Shown here piece by piece: positions 5,708 to 12,159 of a stretch of DNA of 12,159 nt; the stretch's first letter is position 1, and the number at the start of each line of letters is the position of its first letter. Under the pieces are notes generated by a model. That model saw only the letters and a program-made list of their open reading frames with translations, made no database searches and had not been told where the DNA came from. The translations under genes were made by a program, and so were the position numbers. The DNA is from DASTQL01 sp035462375 (lineage in GTDB: Bacteria > Actinomycetota > Actinomycetes > Jiangellales > Jiangellaceae): assembly GCA_035462375.1 (NCBI GenBank), contig DATHUJ010000221.1:1-12159 (forward strand), written 5' to 3'.

Positions 5708-7072
5708 TCAACGACGCTCGAGCAGCTCCGCGACCAGGAACGCCAGCTCCAGCGACTGGGTCCGGTTGAGCCGCGGGTCGCACACCGTCTCGTACCGGGA
5801 GCCGAGGCCATTCTCGAGGATGGGGTCCCCGCCGCCGACGCACTCGGTCACGTCGTCGCCGGTGAGCTCGATGTGGATCCCGCCCGGCACGGTCCCGAGC
5901 GCGCGATGCACCTCGAAGAACCCGCGCACCTCGTCCACGACGTCGTCGAAACGGCGCGTCTTGTGCCCGCTAGGCGCCTCGTAGGTGTTGCCGTGCATGG
6001 GGTCGCACACCCAGGCAACCTGGAGCCCGCTGGCGGTGACCTTCTCGACGAGGGGCGGCAGGACGTCCCGTACGCGGGGGGAACCCATCCGGGAGACCAG
6101 CGTCAGCCGACCGGGCTCGCGATCGGGGTCGATCCGGTCGGCCAAGGCGAGCACGTCCTCCGGCGTGGTGGTGGGACCGATCTTGACGCCGACCGGGTTG
6201 CGGATGCGCGCGAGGAACTCGACGTGCGCCCCGTCGAGCTGGCGGGTCCGGTCCCCCACCCAGACGAAGTGCCCGGACACGTCGTAGGGCGTACCGGTGC
6301 GCGAGTCGACCCGGGTCAGCGCCAGCTCGTACTCGAGGAGCAGCGCCTCGTGGCTCGCGTACAGCTCGACGGAGTGCAGCTGCTCGGGGTCCGCCCCGAT
6401 CGCGTGCATGAAGGACATGGCCCGGTCGATGTGGCCCGCCAGTCGCTCGTAGCGCTGTCCCGCGGGTGACGTCCGGACGAAGTCGGTGTTCCAGGCGTGC
6501 ACCTGACGCAGGTCGGCGTAGCCGCCGCCGGCGAAGGCGCGGGTCAGGTTCAGGGTCGCCGCGCTCGCGTGGTACATCCGCACGAGCCGCGACGGGTCGG
6601 GCACGCGGTCGCCCGCCGTGAAGCGGAAGCCGTTGACGGCGTCTCCCCTGTACGCGGGGAGGGTGATGCCGTCGCGGGTCTCCTCGGCTCTCGAGCGGGG
6701 CTTGGCGTACTGCCCGGCCAGGCGTCCCACCTTGACCACCGGCACACTGGCCGCGTAGGTGAGGACGACCGCCATCTGGAGCAGCGTCTTGAGCTTGTTG
6801 CGGACGTTGTCGGCCGTCACCTCGCTGAAGGTCTCGGCGCAGTCCCCGCCCTGCAGCAGGAAGGCGTCGCCGCGGGCGACCGACGCCAGCCGATCGCGCA
6901 GCTGGTCGCACTCGCCGGCGAAGACGAGCGGCGGGAACGTCCGCAGATCGCTCACCGCCGCGTCGACGTCGCCCCGGTCCGGCCACTGCGGCTGCTGCAC
7001 AGCCGGGCGGGCGGTGACGGCGGCGGAGAGCTCGGCGAGCAGCTCGCGGTGCTCGGGCAGGGTCGTACTCAC
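5708..7072 (-). CDS. aroG: Class II 3-deoxy-D-arabino-heptulosonate 7-phosphate (DAHP) synthase
   Basis: Condenses phosphoenolpyruvate with erythrose 4-phosphate, the first step of the shikimate pathway to aromatic amino acids, in the cytosol. Class II (plant/actinobacterial AroA-II) motifs are clear: FLLQGGDCAETF near residue 72, with the metal-binding Cys at about 78; QMAVVLTYAASVPVVKVGR; GQYAKPRS; PVGVKIGPTTTPE; GRLTLVSRMG; VCDPMHGNTYEAPSG with a metal-binding His; GGIHIELTGDDVTEC with the Glu; and CDPRLNRTQSLELAFLVAE with the Asp. From GTG 7072 (VSTTLPEHRELLAEL) the protein has 454 residues, close to the 462 of Mycobacterium tuberculosis AroG. The frame is open further to a GTG at 7120, giving 470 residues; neither start has a convincing ribosome binding site, though GGGAGGT lies 15 bases before 7072. 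It is transcribed divergently from the small gene at 7278 and has its own terminator. Aromatic feedback is typical of the family, but its site cannot be judged here. Confidence 0.93.
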   Translation of the reverse strand: MSTTLPEHRELLAELSAAVTARPAVQQPQWPDRGDVDAAVSDLRTFPPLVFAGECDQLRDRLASVARGDAFLLQGGDCAETFSEVTADNVRNKLKTLLQMAVVLTYAASVPVVKVGRLAGQYAKPRSRAEETRDGITLPAYRGDAVNGFRFTAGDRVPDPSRLVRMYHASAATLNLTRAFAGGGYADLRQVHAWNTDFVRTSPAGQRYERLAGHIDRAMSFMHAIGADPEQLHSVELYASHEALLLEYELALTRVDSRTGTPYDVSGHFVWVGDRTRQLDGAHVEFLARIRNPVGVKIGPTTTPEDVLALADRIDPDREPGRLTLVSRMGSPRVRDVLPPLVEKVTASGLQVAWVCDPMHGNTYEAPSGHKTRRFDDVVDEVRGFFEVHRALGTVPGGIHIELTGDDVTECVGGGDPILENGLGSRYETVCDPRLNRTQSLELAFLVAELLERR

Positions 7073-7277
7073 CGCCCCAGCGTACGGACCTCCCGCTCCG
7101 ACGCCCGCGTCGCCATCCACGCCGCGTCCGAGGGAAGCCCGGAACGGACATGGCCTGGACGTCGCGTGGCGAGCGCTGGTCGATATCCCGGTGCTTCCCG
7201 ACTACGGTGCCGAGCAGGACCACGAGTGGCCCGCGAATCGTCCGGGTTGCTCACCAGCACCTCCGAAGGAGGCCCGC

Positions 7278-7532
7278 ATGACGAGATCCGACCCGCGGCG
7301 CGACCCAACCCCCAACTCCCCCCGCAGCGACGAGCGCGAGCACCCCGGGGGGGAAGAGTGGCCCGACTCCCCCGGTGGCGGGGAGCAGCAGCACCCTGAC
7401 CACGCTGTCGAGCCCGACTCCCCGGGCGGCGGCCAGCAGCAGCACCCCCACCACGCTCCCGAGCCCGACTCCCCCGGTGGCGGGGAGCAGCAGGGCCACT
7501 ACGAGGACGAGGACGACGACCACACCCCCTGA
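7278..7532 (+). CDS. Small low-complexity Pro/Gly/His/acid-rich repeat protein, unknown function
   Basis: This 84-residue frame starts at ATG 7278 after a perfect AAGGAGG (7266-7272) five bases upstream, which strongly suggests translation. The N-terminus MTRSDPRRDPTPNSPRSDER is basic and proline-rich. The middle is built from 17-residue units beginning PDSPGGG (PDSPGGGEQQHPDHAVE, PDSPGGGQQQHPHHAPE, PDSPGGGEQQ...), and the end HYEDEDDDHTP is strongly acidic. There is no signal peptide, membrane span or Cys, and it should be intrinsically disordered. Repeat copies differ partly at synonymous or conservative positions, suggesting selection on protein. The His and Asp content could bind metal, but that is a guess. 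It lies between divergent aroG and pfp, about 120 bases before pfp, and could share its transcript. I do not recognise the family. Confidence 0.6.
   Translation: MTRSDPRRDPTPNSPRSDEREHPGGEEWPDSPGGGEQQHPDHAVEPDSPGGGQQQHPHHAPEPDSPGGGEQQGHYEDEDDDHTP
7362..7514 (+). repeat. 51-bp in-frame tandem repeat, three units
   Basis: Units start at 7362, 7413 and 7464, each with CCCGACTCCCC. The first two are similar over all 51 bases; the third diverges after its first 30 or so bases. The period is a multiple of three, so copy-number changes keep the reading frame of the 84-residue protein. The end of the unit was judged by eye. Confidence 0.75.
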
Positions 7533-7596
7533 CCCACTCCCGCACCCCACGGACCGACGGCGGTGCCGGGCAGTCCTGCCGGGCGTCGCCACTCAG

Positions 7597-7602
7597 TAGG
7601 GT
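7597..7602 (+). promoter_or_regulatory. Candidate -10 element for pfp
   Basis: TAGGGT fits the TAnnnT pattern common in actinobacterial promoters and lies about 49 bases before the pfp start, leaving a short leader. No convincing -35 hexamer is seen at the proper distance, so this is tentative. Confidence 0.25.
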
Positions 7603-7650
7603 GATCGAACCCCGACGTGCAGACGCCGACGACGCGCGAGGAGCCCACCG

Positions 7651-8868
7651 ATGACGGTTCGCAAGGTCGCCATGCTCACCGCGGGGGGGCTCGCCCCCTG
7701 CCTGTCCTCCGCGGTCGGGGGGCTCATCGAGCGCTACACCGAGCTGGCGCCCGACGTCGAGCTCGTCGCCTACACCGACGGTTACGCAGGCCTGCTCACG
7801 GGCTCGACGGTGGAGGTCACCCCGGAGGTCCGCGAGCGGGCGCACGCGTTGCACCAGGTGGGCGGCAGCCCGATCGGTAACAGCCGGGTCAAGCTGACGA
7901 ACGTCGAGGACTGCGTCCGGCGCGGCCTGGTGGAGGACGGGCAGGACCCCCTCGCCGTGGCCGCCGAGCAGCTGGCCCGCGACAACGTGCACGTCCTGCA
8001 CACGATCGGTGGCGACGACACCAACATCACCGCGGCCGACCTCGCGCGGTACCTGAACGAGCACGGCTACGAGTTCACGGTCGTCGGCCTGCCCAAGACC
8101 ATCGACAACGACATCGTCCCGATCAAGCAGAGCCTGGGCGCCTACACGGCCGCGGAGCAGGGGGCGAACTACGCCCGCAACATCATCGCCGAGCACACCT
8201 CGAATCCCCGGATGCTCATCGTGCACGAGGTGATGGGCCGGCACTGCGGCTGGCTGACCGGAGCGACGGCGGTCAAGTACCGCGAGTGGGTGGCCCACCA
8301 GGAGTTCGCCGGGTTCCGCGACGACCGTCCGGCGTGGGACGTGCACGGCGTCTACGTGCCGGAGCTGGGCTTCGACGTCGACGCGGAGGCCGATCGTCTG
8401 CGCGCGGTGATGGACGACCTCGGCTGCGTCAACCTCTTCCTGTCCGAAGGCGCAGGGGTCTCGACGATCGTCGCCGAAATGGAGGCGCGTGGCGAGGAGG
8501 TCCCGCACGACCCCTTCGGCCACGTGCAGCTGGACAAGGTGAACCCGGGCGCCTGGTTCGCCGAGCAGTTCGCCTCCCGCCTGGGCGCCGAGAAGACGAT
8601 GGTGCAGAAGAGCGGCTACTACAGCCGGTCCGCCGCCGCCAACTCCGACGACCTCCTGCTGATCAAGTCGTGCACCGACCACGCCGTCGAGTGCGCCCTG
8701 CGCGGCGAGGGCGGCGTGATCGGTCACGACGACGGCTACGACGGCCGGTTGCGCGCGATCGAGTTCGACCGGATCAAGGGTGGCAAGGCCCTCGACACCG
8801 AGGCGCCGTGGTTCACCGACCTGCTCGGCGACATCGGGCAGCCGGTGGGGACGACAGCCTCCCACTGA
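7651..8868 (+). CDS. pfp: Pyrophosphate-dependent 6-phosphofructokinase
   Basis: Reversibly phosphorylates fructose 6-phosphate to fructose 1,6-bisphosphate, using pyrophosphate rather than ATP, in glycolysis and gluconeogenesis. The 405-residue cytosolic protein starts KVAMLTAGGLAPCLSSAVGG and carries GGDDT at residues 120-124 and PKTIDND at 148-154. ATP-dependent enzymes have GGDGS and PGTIDND instead; the extra Asp and the Lys are the known determinants of PPi use. MGRHCGWLTG (195 onward) binds the sugar phosphate, and LSEGAG and KSGYYSRSAAAN follow. Length and sequence closely resemble my recollection of the 404-residue Propionibacterium freudenreichii PPi-PFK, more than the roughly 340-residue ATP/PPi enzymes of Amycolatopsis and Streptomyces. 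ATG 7651 follows GAGGAG eight bases upstream. It stands alone between the repeat protein and the NAGGN genes. PPi use is inferred from residues, not assayed. Confidence 0.93.
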   Translation: MTVRKVAMLTAGGLAPCLSSAVGGLIERYTELAPDVELVAYTDGYAGLLTGSTVEVTPEVRERAHALHQVGGSPIGNSRVKLTNVEDCVRRGLVEDGQDPLAVAAEQLARDNVHVLHTIGGDDTNITAADLARYLNEHGYEFTVVGLPKTIDNDIVPIKQSLGAYTAAEQGANYARNIIAEHTSNPRMLIVHEVMGRHCGWLTGATAVKYREWVAHQEFAGFRDDRPAWDVHGVYVPELGFDVDAEADRLRAVMDDLGCVNLFLSEGAGVSTIVAEMEARGEEVPHDPFGHVQLDKVNPGAWFAEQFASRLGAEKTMVQKSGYYSRSAAANSDDLLLIKSCTDHAVECALRGEGGVIGHDDGYDGRLRAIEFDRIKGGKALDTEAPWFTDLLGDIGQPVGTTASH

Positions 8869-8972
8869 CCCGGCCACGCCGTCCGCAGGTCCCGGGGTCG
8901 ACGCAGAGATCCGGGTTGCCCAGGTCGCCGGGCCCACGGGCACCGAGGCTCCCGTTCACCCACCCGTCACAG

Positions 8973-8988
8973 CCGGGCGTTTGCCCGG
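8973..8988 (+). terminator. Stem-loop between pfp and the NAGGN genes
   Basis: CCGGGC (8973-8978) and GCCCGG (8983-8988) form a 6-bp perfect stem with loop GTTT, about 105 bases after pfp and 27 before the next start codon. It may end pfp transcription or structure the leader of the amidotransferase mRNA. No T-run follows. Confidence 0.35.
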
Positions 8989-9015
8989 GCTACCCGAACG
9001 GGGAAGGCTGGGCCT

Positions 9016-10797
9016 ATGTGCGGACTCTCGGGCGAGTACACCTTCGACGGCACGACGGCCGACCTGGCGGCGATCGGGCGGATGTGCGACGCGATGGTGT
9101 CGCGCGGCCCCGACGACGTCGGGTCCTACTCGCACGGGGGCCTAGCCTTCGGCCACCGGCGGCTGTCCATCATCGACCTGTCGGCCCACGGCCACCAGCC
9201 GATGGTCGACAACGAGCTGGGCCTGGCGGTCGTCTTCAACGGCTGCATCTACAACTACCCGGAGCTCCGGGAAGAGCTCCGAGGCCACGGCTACCGCTTC
9301 TTCTCCACCTCTGACACCGAGGTGATCCTCAAGGCCTACCACCGGTGGGGTGAGGACTTCGTCGACCACTTGGTCGGCATGTTCGCCCTGGCCATCCACG
9401 AGCGCGACTCCGGCCGCCTGCTGCTCGCCCGCGACCGGCTCGGCATCAAGCCGCTCTACCTCGCCGAGACCTCTGGGCGGCTGCGCTTCGCGAGCAGCCT
9501 GCCCGCCCTGCTGCGCGCCGGCGACGTCGACACCTCGATCGACCCGGTGGCGCTGCACCACTACCTCACCTGGCACGCGGTGGTTCCCGCCCCGTACACG
9601 ATCGTCCGGGGCGTCCGGAAGCTGCCGCCCGCGACCGTACGCGTGGTGGAGCCGGATGGGACCAGCCGCGAGCGGGTCTTCTGGGACCCGCCCTACACCC
9701 GGGACCCGGGCAAGGCCGACTGGACCGCCGCCGACTGGGAGGAGGCCGTGCTCGAGGCAATGCGGGTCTCCGTACGGCGGCGGCTCGTCGCCGATGTCCC
9801 CGTAGGCGTCCTGCTCAGCGGCGGTGTCGACTCCAGCCTGGTGGTGGGCCTGCTGGCGCAGGAGGGCCAGGTCGGACTCAACACCTTCAGCATCGGCTTC
9901 GAGTCCTTCGGCGGCGAGGAGGGCGACGAGTTCAAGTACTCCGACGTCATCGCCCGGGAGTTCGAGACGCACCACCACCAAATCCGGATCGGCACCGAGC
10001 GGATGCTGCCCGCGCTCGGCGACGCCATCCACGCGATGAGCGAGCCGATGGTCAGCCACGACGCGGTCGCCTTCTTCCTGCTCAGCCAGGAGGTGAGCAA
10101 GCACGTCAAGGTCGTCCAGTCGGGCCAGGGCGCCGACGAGGTCTTCGCCGGCTACCACTGGTACCCGCCGATGGCCCGGGTCGGCTTCGACGAGGCCGTC
10201 GACACGTACGTGAGCACCTTCTTCGACCGCACCCACGCCGAGATGCGGGACGTCGTACGGGAGGAGCACCTGGCCGACCACGACGCGAGCCGGACCTTCG
10301 TGGAGGAGCACCTGCACCGGCCGGGGGCCGACAGCCCCGTCGACGCCGCGCTACGGCTGGACACCTCGATCATGCTGACCGACGACCCGGTCAAGCGGGT
10401 CGACAACATGACCATGGCCTGGGGGCTGGAGGCCCGGGTGCCGTTCCTCGACCAGGACCTGGTGGAGCTGGCCGCACAGTGCCCACCGGAGCTCAAGCTG
10501 GCCCAGGAGGGCAAGGGCGTGCTCAAGGAGGCCGCCCGCAAGGTGATCCCGCACGAGGTGATCGACCGGCCCAAGGGCTACTTCCCGGTCCCGGCGCTCA
10601 AGCACCTGCAGGGGCCCTACCTCGACATCGTCCGCGACGCGCTGCACTCCGACGCCGCGCGGCACCGGGGTCTCTATCAGCCCGCGTACGTGGACACGCT
10701 GCTCGCGGCCCCCAACGAGAGCCTCACCCCGCTGCGCGGCAACCGGCTCTGGCAGCTCGGGTTGCTGGAGCTCTGGCTGCAGTCCCACGGGGTCTGA
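9016..10797 (+). CDS. N-acetylglutaminylglutamine amidotransferase (asparagine synthetase family)
   Basis: Expected to convert the C-terminal carboxyl of N-acetylglutaminylglutamine to its amide, using glutamine nitrogen and ATP; the product NAGGN is a compatible solute made under osmotic stress. The 593-residue cytosolic protein has an N-terminal class II glutaminase domain with catalytic Cys2 (MCGLSGEYTFDG) exposed after Met removal, RGPDDVGSY, GHRRLSIIDLSAHGHQPM, VFNGCIYNYPELREEL and ARDRLGIKPLY. The synthetase domain has the PP-loop SGGVDSS at 268-274, then QSGQGADEVFAGYHWYPP, VDNMTMAWGLEARVPFLDQD and KGYFPVPALKHL. Length matches the NAGGN-type family (about 590) rather than AsnB (about 555 in E. 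coli) or the 600-650 residue AsnB of many Gram-positives, and the GNAT/ATP-grasp gene directly downstream makes this assignment firm. Only 13 bases separate the two genes. ATG 9016 follows GGGGAAGG. Generic asparagine synthetase is the alternative. Confidence 0.88.
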   Translation: MCGLSGEYTFDGTTADLAAIGRMCDAMVSRGPDDVGSYSHGGLAFGHRRLSIIDLSAHGHQPMVDNELGLAVVFNGCIYNYPELREELRGHGYRFFSTSDTEVILKAYHRWGEDFVDHLVGMFALAIHERDSGRLLLARDRLGIKPLYLAETSGRLRFASSLPALLRAGDVDTSIDPVALHHYLTWHAVVPAPYTIVRGVRKLPPATVRVVEPDGTSRERVFWDPPYTRDPGKADWTAADWEEAVLEAMRVSVRRRLVADVPVGVLLSGGVDSSLVVGLLAQEGQVGLNTFSIGFESFGGEEGDEFKYSDVIAREFETHHHQIRIGTERMLPALGDAIHAMSEPMVSHDAVAFFLLSQEVSKHVKVVQSGQGADEVFAGYHWYPPMARVGFDEAVDTYVSTFFDRTHAEMRDVVREEHLADHDASRTFVEEHLHRPGADSPVDAALRLDTSIMLTDDPVKRVDNMTMAWGLEARVPFLDQDLVELAAQCPPELKLAQEGKGVLKEAARKVIPHEVIDRPKGYFPVPALKHLQGPYLDIVRDALHSDAARHRGLYQPAYVDTLLAAPNESLTPLRGNRLWQLGLLELWLQSHGV

Positions 10798-10810
10798 GGG
10801 GCGGCGGGCG

Positions 10811-12159
10811 ATGCCCAAACGTCACCACGCCGGCATCCACCACGTGGCCGGCTCGCGCCGTCGCGCGCTGTGGAGCCGGTCCTGGCAGGAGGCCCCGGAG
10901 CACCTCACCCGCGACATGGACAGCGAGGTGGTGCTCGAGTGCGGCTGGGGGCGCCTGGTCTTCGCGCAGACCTTCCCCGACCGGCTCGACGTCATGCGGC
11001 TGCTGCGCTCGGAGGAGGTGGGCCAGCGGGACATCTGCATGTACGTCAACGACCCGCACGTCCTGGTCGCGAGCGCCCCCGACGAGCTCTTCATCGACCC
11101 GAGCTACACCTTCCGGATCGAGCTGCACCGCTACCGGCCGCGACGCGAGGTGATCCCGGGGGTGGTCGTCCGGACCATCGGCGACGCCGCCGACACCCAG
11201 GAGGTCAACCGGATCTACGCCGCCCGCGGCATGGTGACGGCCGATCCCGACCTCATGTGGTCGAACCAGCGGACGCGCACCTTCACCTACCTGGTCGCCG
11301 AGGACGAGCGGACCGGTGACGTCGTCGGCACGGTCACGGGGGTCGACCACGTGCTGGCCTTCGGCGACCCGGAGGGTGGGTCGAGCCTGTGGTGCCTGGC
11401 CGTCGACCCGCAGTGCACGGTGCCCGGGGTCGGCGAGGCGCTGGTCCGGGTGCTCGTCGAGCGCTACATCGGCCGAGGGCGCTCCTACCTCGACCTGTCG
11501 GTGATGCACGACAACCGGCCGGCGATCCGGCTGTACGAGAAGCTCGGCTTCCGTCGCGTACCGGTGTTCGCGGTCAAGCGCAAGAACATCATCAACGAGC
11601 CGCTGTTCGCCCCCTCCCCCGGCGACGACCTGGAGGGCCTCAACCCGTACGCGCGGATCATCGCCGACGAGGCGCGGCGGCGGGGCATCCAGGTAGAGGT
11701 GCTCGATGCGGAGTGGGGCGAGCTGCGGCTGACGCACGGCGGCCGCAAGGTGGTGACCCGCGAGTCGCTGTCGGAGCTGACGACCGCGGTGGCGATGAGC
11801 CGGTGCGACGACAAGCGCGTGACCCGCCGGATCATGCAGCGGGCCGGGCTGCGGGTCCCGCGCGGCCGGGTGGCCGACGGGTCCGCAGGCGACGAGGCCT
11901 TCCTGGACGAGGTCGGCGAAGCCGTCGTCAAGCCGGCCCGGGGCGAGCAGGGCCGCGGGATCACCGTCGGGGTCACCGACCCCGAACAGCTCGGCAAGGC
12001 GGTCGACCAGGCCCGGATGTTCTGTCCCGACGTGCTGCTCGAGGAGTGCGTCGAGGGCGAGGACCTGCGGGTCGTCGTCATCGACCACCAGGTCGTGGCC
12101 GCCGCGGTCCGGCAGCCCGCGACCGTGGTGGGGACGGGGCGGCACACCGTCCGGGCGCT
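10811..12159 (+). CDS. ngg: N-acetylglutaminylglutamine synthetase (GNAT/ATP-grasp fusion), 3' end outside window
   Basis: Expected to acetylate and ligate two glutamines to form N-acetylglutaminylglutamine, the substrate of the amidotransferase encoded just upstream. The frame from ATG 10811 (after GAGGGG, which overlaps the previous stop) is open to the window edge: 449 residues of an expected 580-600. Residues about 1-100 form an N-terminal family-specific region. About 115-260 is a GNAT acetyltransferase domain, with the acetyl-CoA loop region LAVDPQCTVPGVGEALVRVL and SVMHDNRPAIRLYEKLGFRR. From about 320 an ATP-grasp ligase begins: MSRCDDKRVTRRIMQRAGLR, VVKPARGEQGRGITVG (ATP-binding Lys and Gly-rich loop), LLEECVEGEDLRVVVID and VAAAVRQPATVVG. 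The end of the ATP-grasp domain lies beyond the window. The pair forms an operon; in the known three-gene clusters an M42-type peptidase follows, which cannot be checked here. Confidence 0.9.
   Translation, partial: MPKRHHAGIHHVAGSRRRALWSRSWQEAPEHLTRDMDSEVVLECGWGRLVFAQTFPDRLDVMRLLRSEEVGQRDICMYVNDPHVLVASAPDELFIDPSYTFRIELHRYRPRREVIPGVVVRTIGDAADTQEVNRIYAARGMVTADPDLMWSNQRTRTFTYLVAEDERTGDVVGTVTGVDHVLAFGDPEGGSSLWCLAVDPQCTVPGVGEALVRVLVERYIGRGRSYLDLSVMHDNRPAIRLYEKLGFRRVPVFAVKRKNIINEPLFAPSPGDDLEGLNPYARIIADEARRRGIQVEVLDAEWGELRLTHGGRKVVTRESLSELTTAVAMSRCDDKRVTRRIMQRAGLRVPRGRVADGSAGDEAFLDEVGEAVVKPARGEQGRGITVGVTDPEQLGKAVDQARMFCPDVLLEECVEGEDLRVVVIDHQVVAAAVRQPATVVGTGRHTVRA

Noticed and set aside
5516..6469. 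Long + strand frame over the end of aroG
   Set aside because: It is opposite the conserved DAHP synthase and crosses its terminator; the translation shows only antisense-type composition.
7251..7592. 113-codon - strand frame with long Val/Leu/Gly hydrophobic stretches resembling membrane spans
   Set aside because: It is the mirror of the PDSPGGG repeats; the + strand has the perfect Shine-Dalgarno sequence and a sensible start, so the hydrophobicity is a by-product of the opposite strand.
7069..8943. 624-codon open frame on the - strand
   Set aside because: Antisense to the well-supported pfp gene and the repeat protein; no family motif and no ribosome binding site.
10724..12145. 473-codon open frame on the - strand
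   Set aside because: Antisense to the GNAT/ATP-grasp gene, whose + frame has clear domains and is open to the window end.
7278..12159. A RiPP-type system: repeat peptide as precursor with ATP-grasp, GNAT and asparagine-synthetase-like enzymes nearby
   Set aside because: The ATP-grasp is fused to GNAT and paired with the amidotransferase exactly as in NAGGN synthesis, pfp lies between, and the peptide has no leader/core layout or cleavage motif.

Overview
The window reads as chromosomal DNA of a high-GC actinobacterium. GC-rich third codon positions, GTG/TTG starts and class II DAHP synthase all fit. A 405-residue pyrophosphate-dependent phosphofructokinase that resembles, from memory, the Propionibacterium freudenreichii enzyme points to the Propionibacteriales (a Nocardioides-like organism), but this placement is inference. 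No rRNA, tRNA or CRISPR array was seen.

Left half (1 to about 5450): a decaying carbohydrate-utilisation locus, all on the + strand. In order it holds a ROK-family repressor that has lost its middle and changes frame several times (275-698); a promoter with a strong palindromic operator (770-822); a PfkB-type sugar kinase with two frame changes and its catalytic Asp replaced by Val (887-1887); an intact two-domain antibiotic-monooxygenase-like protein (1948-2568); an intact sugar-porter MFS transporter (2641-4044); the first 60 or so codons of a GH65 disaccharide phosphorylase (4097-4285); a junk segment ending in a near-perfect inverted repeat (4485-4541); and the frameshifted C-terminal part of a GH15 glucoamylase/trehalase (4543-5442). 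The parts list suggests uptake and breakdown of an alpha-linked glucoside such as trehalose or a malto/kojibiose-type sugar. Only the transporter and the ABM-like protein still look functional.

Right half (about 5660 to the end): ordinary, intact, very GC-rich genes. A class II DAHP synthase (shikimate pathway entry) lies on the - strand with a terminator just behind it. Divergent from it is an 84-residue low-complexity protein built on a 51-bp tandem repeat with a perfect Shine-Dalgarno sequence. Then come the PPi-dependent phosphofructokinase and a tightly linked pair for the osmolyte N-acetylglutaminylglutamine amide (NAGGN): the asparagine-synthetase-like amidotransferase and the GNAT/ATP-grasp synthetase, the latter cut by the window end.

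No clearly new multi-gene system is visible. The most unusual items are the graded decay of the sugar operon with intact genes left inside it, the GH65/GH15 junction marked by an inverted repeat, the operator palindrome left without an intact local repressor, and the unexplained 84-residue repeat protein.
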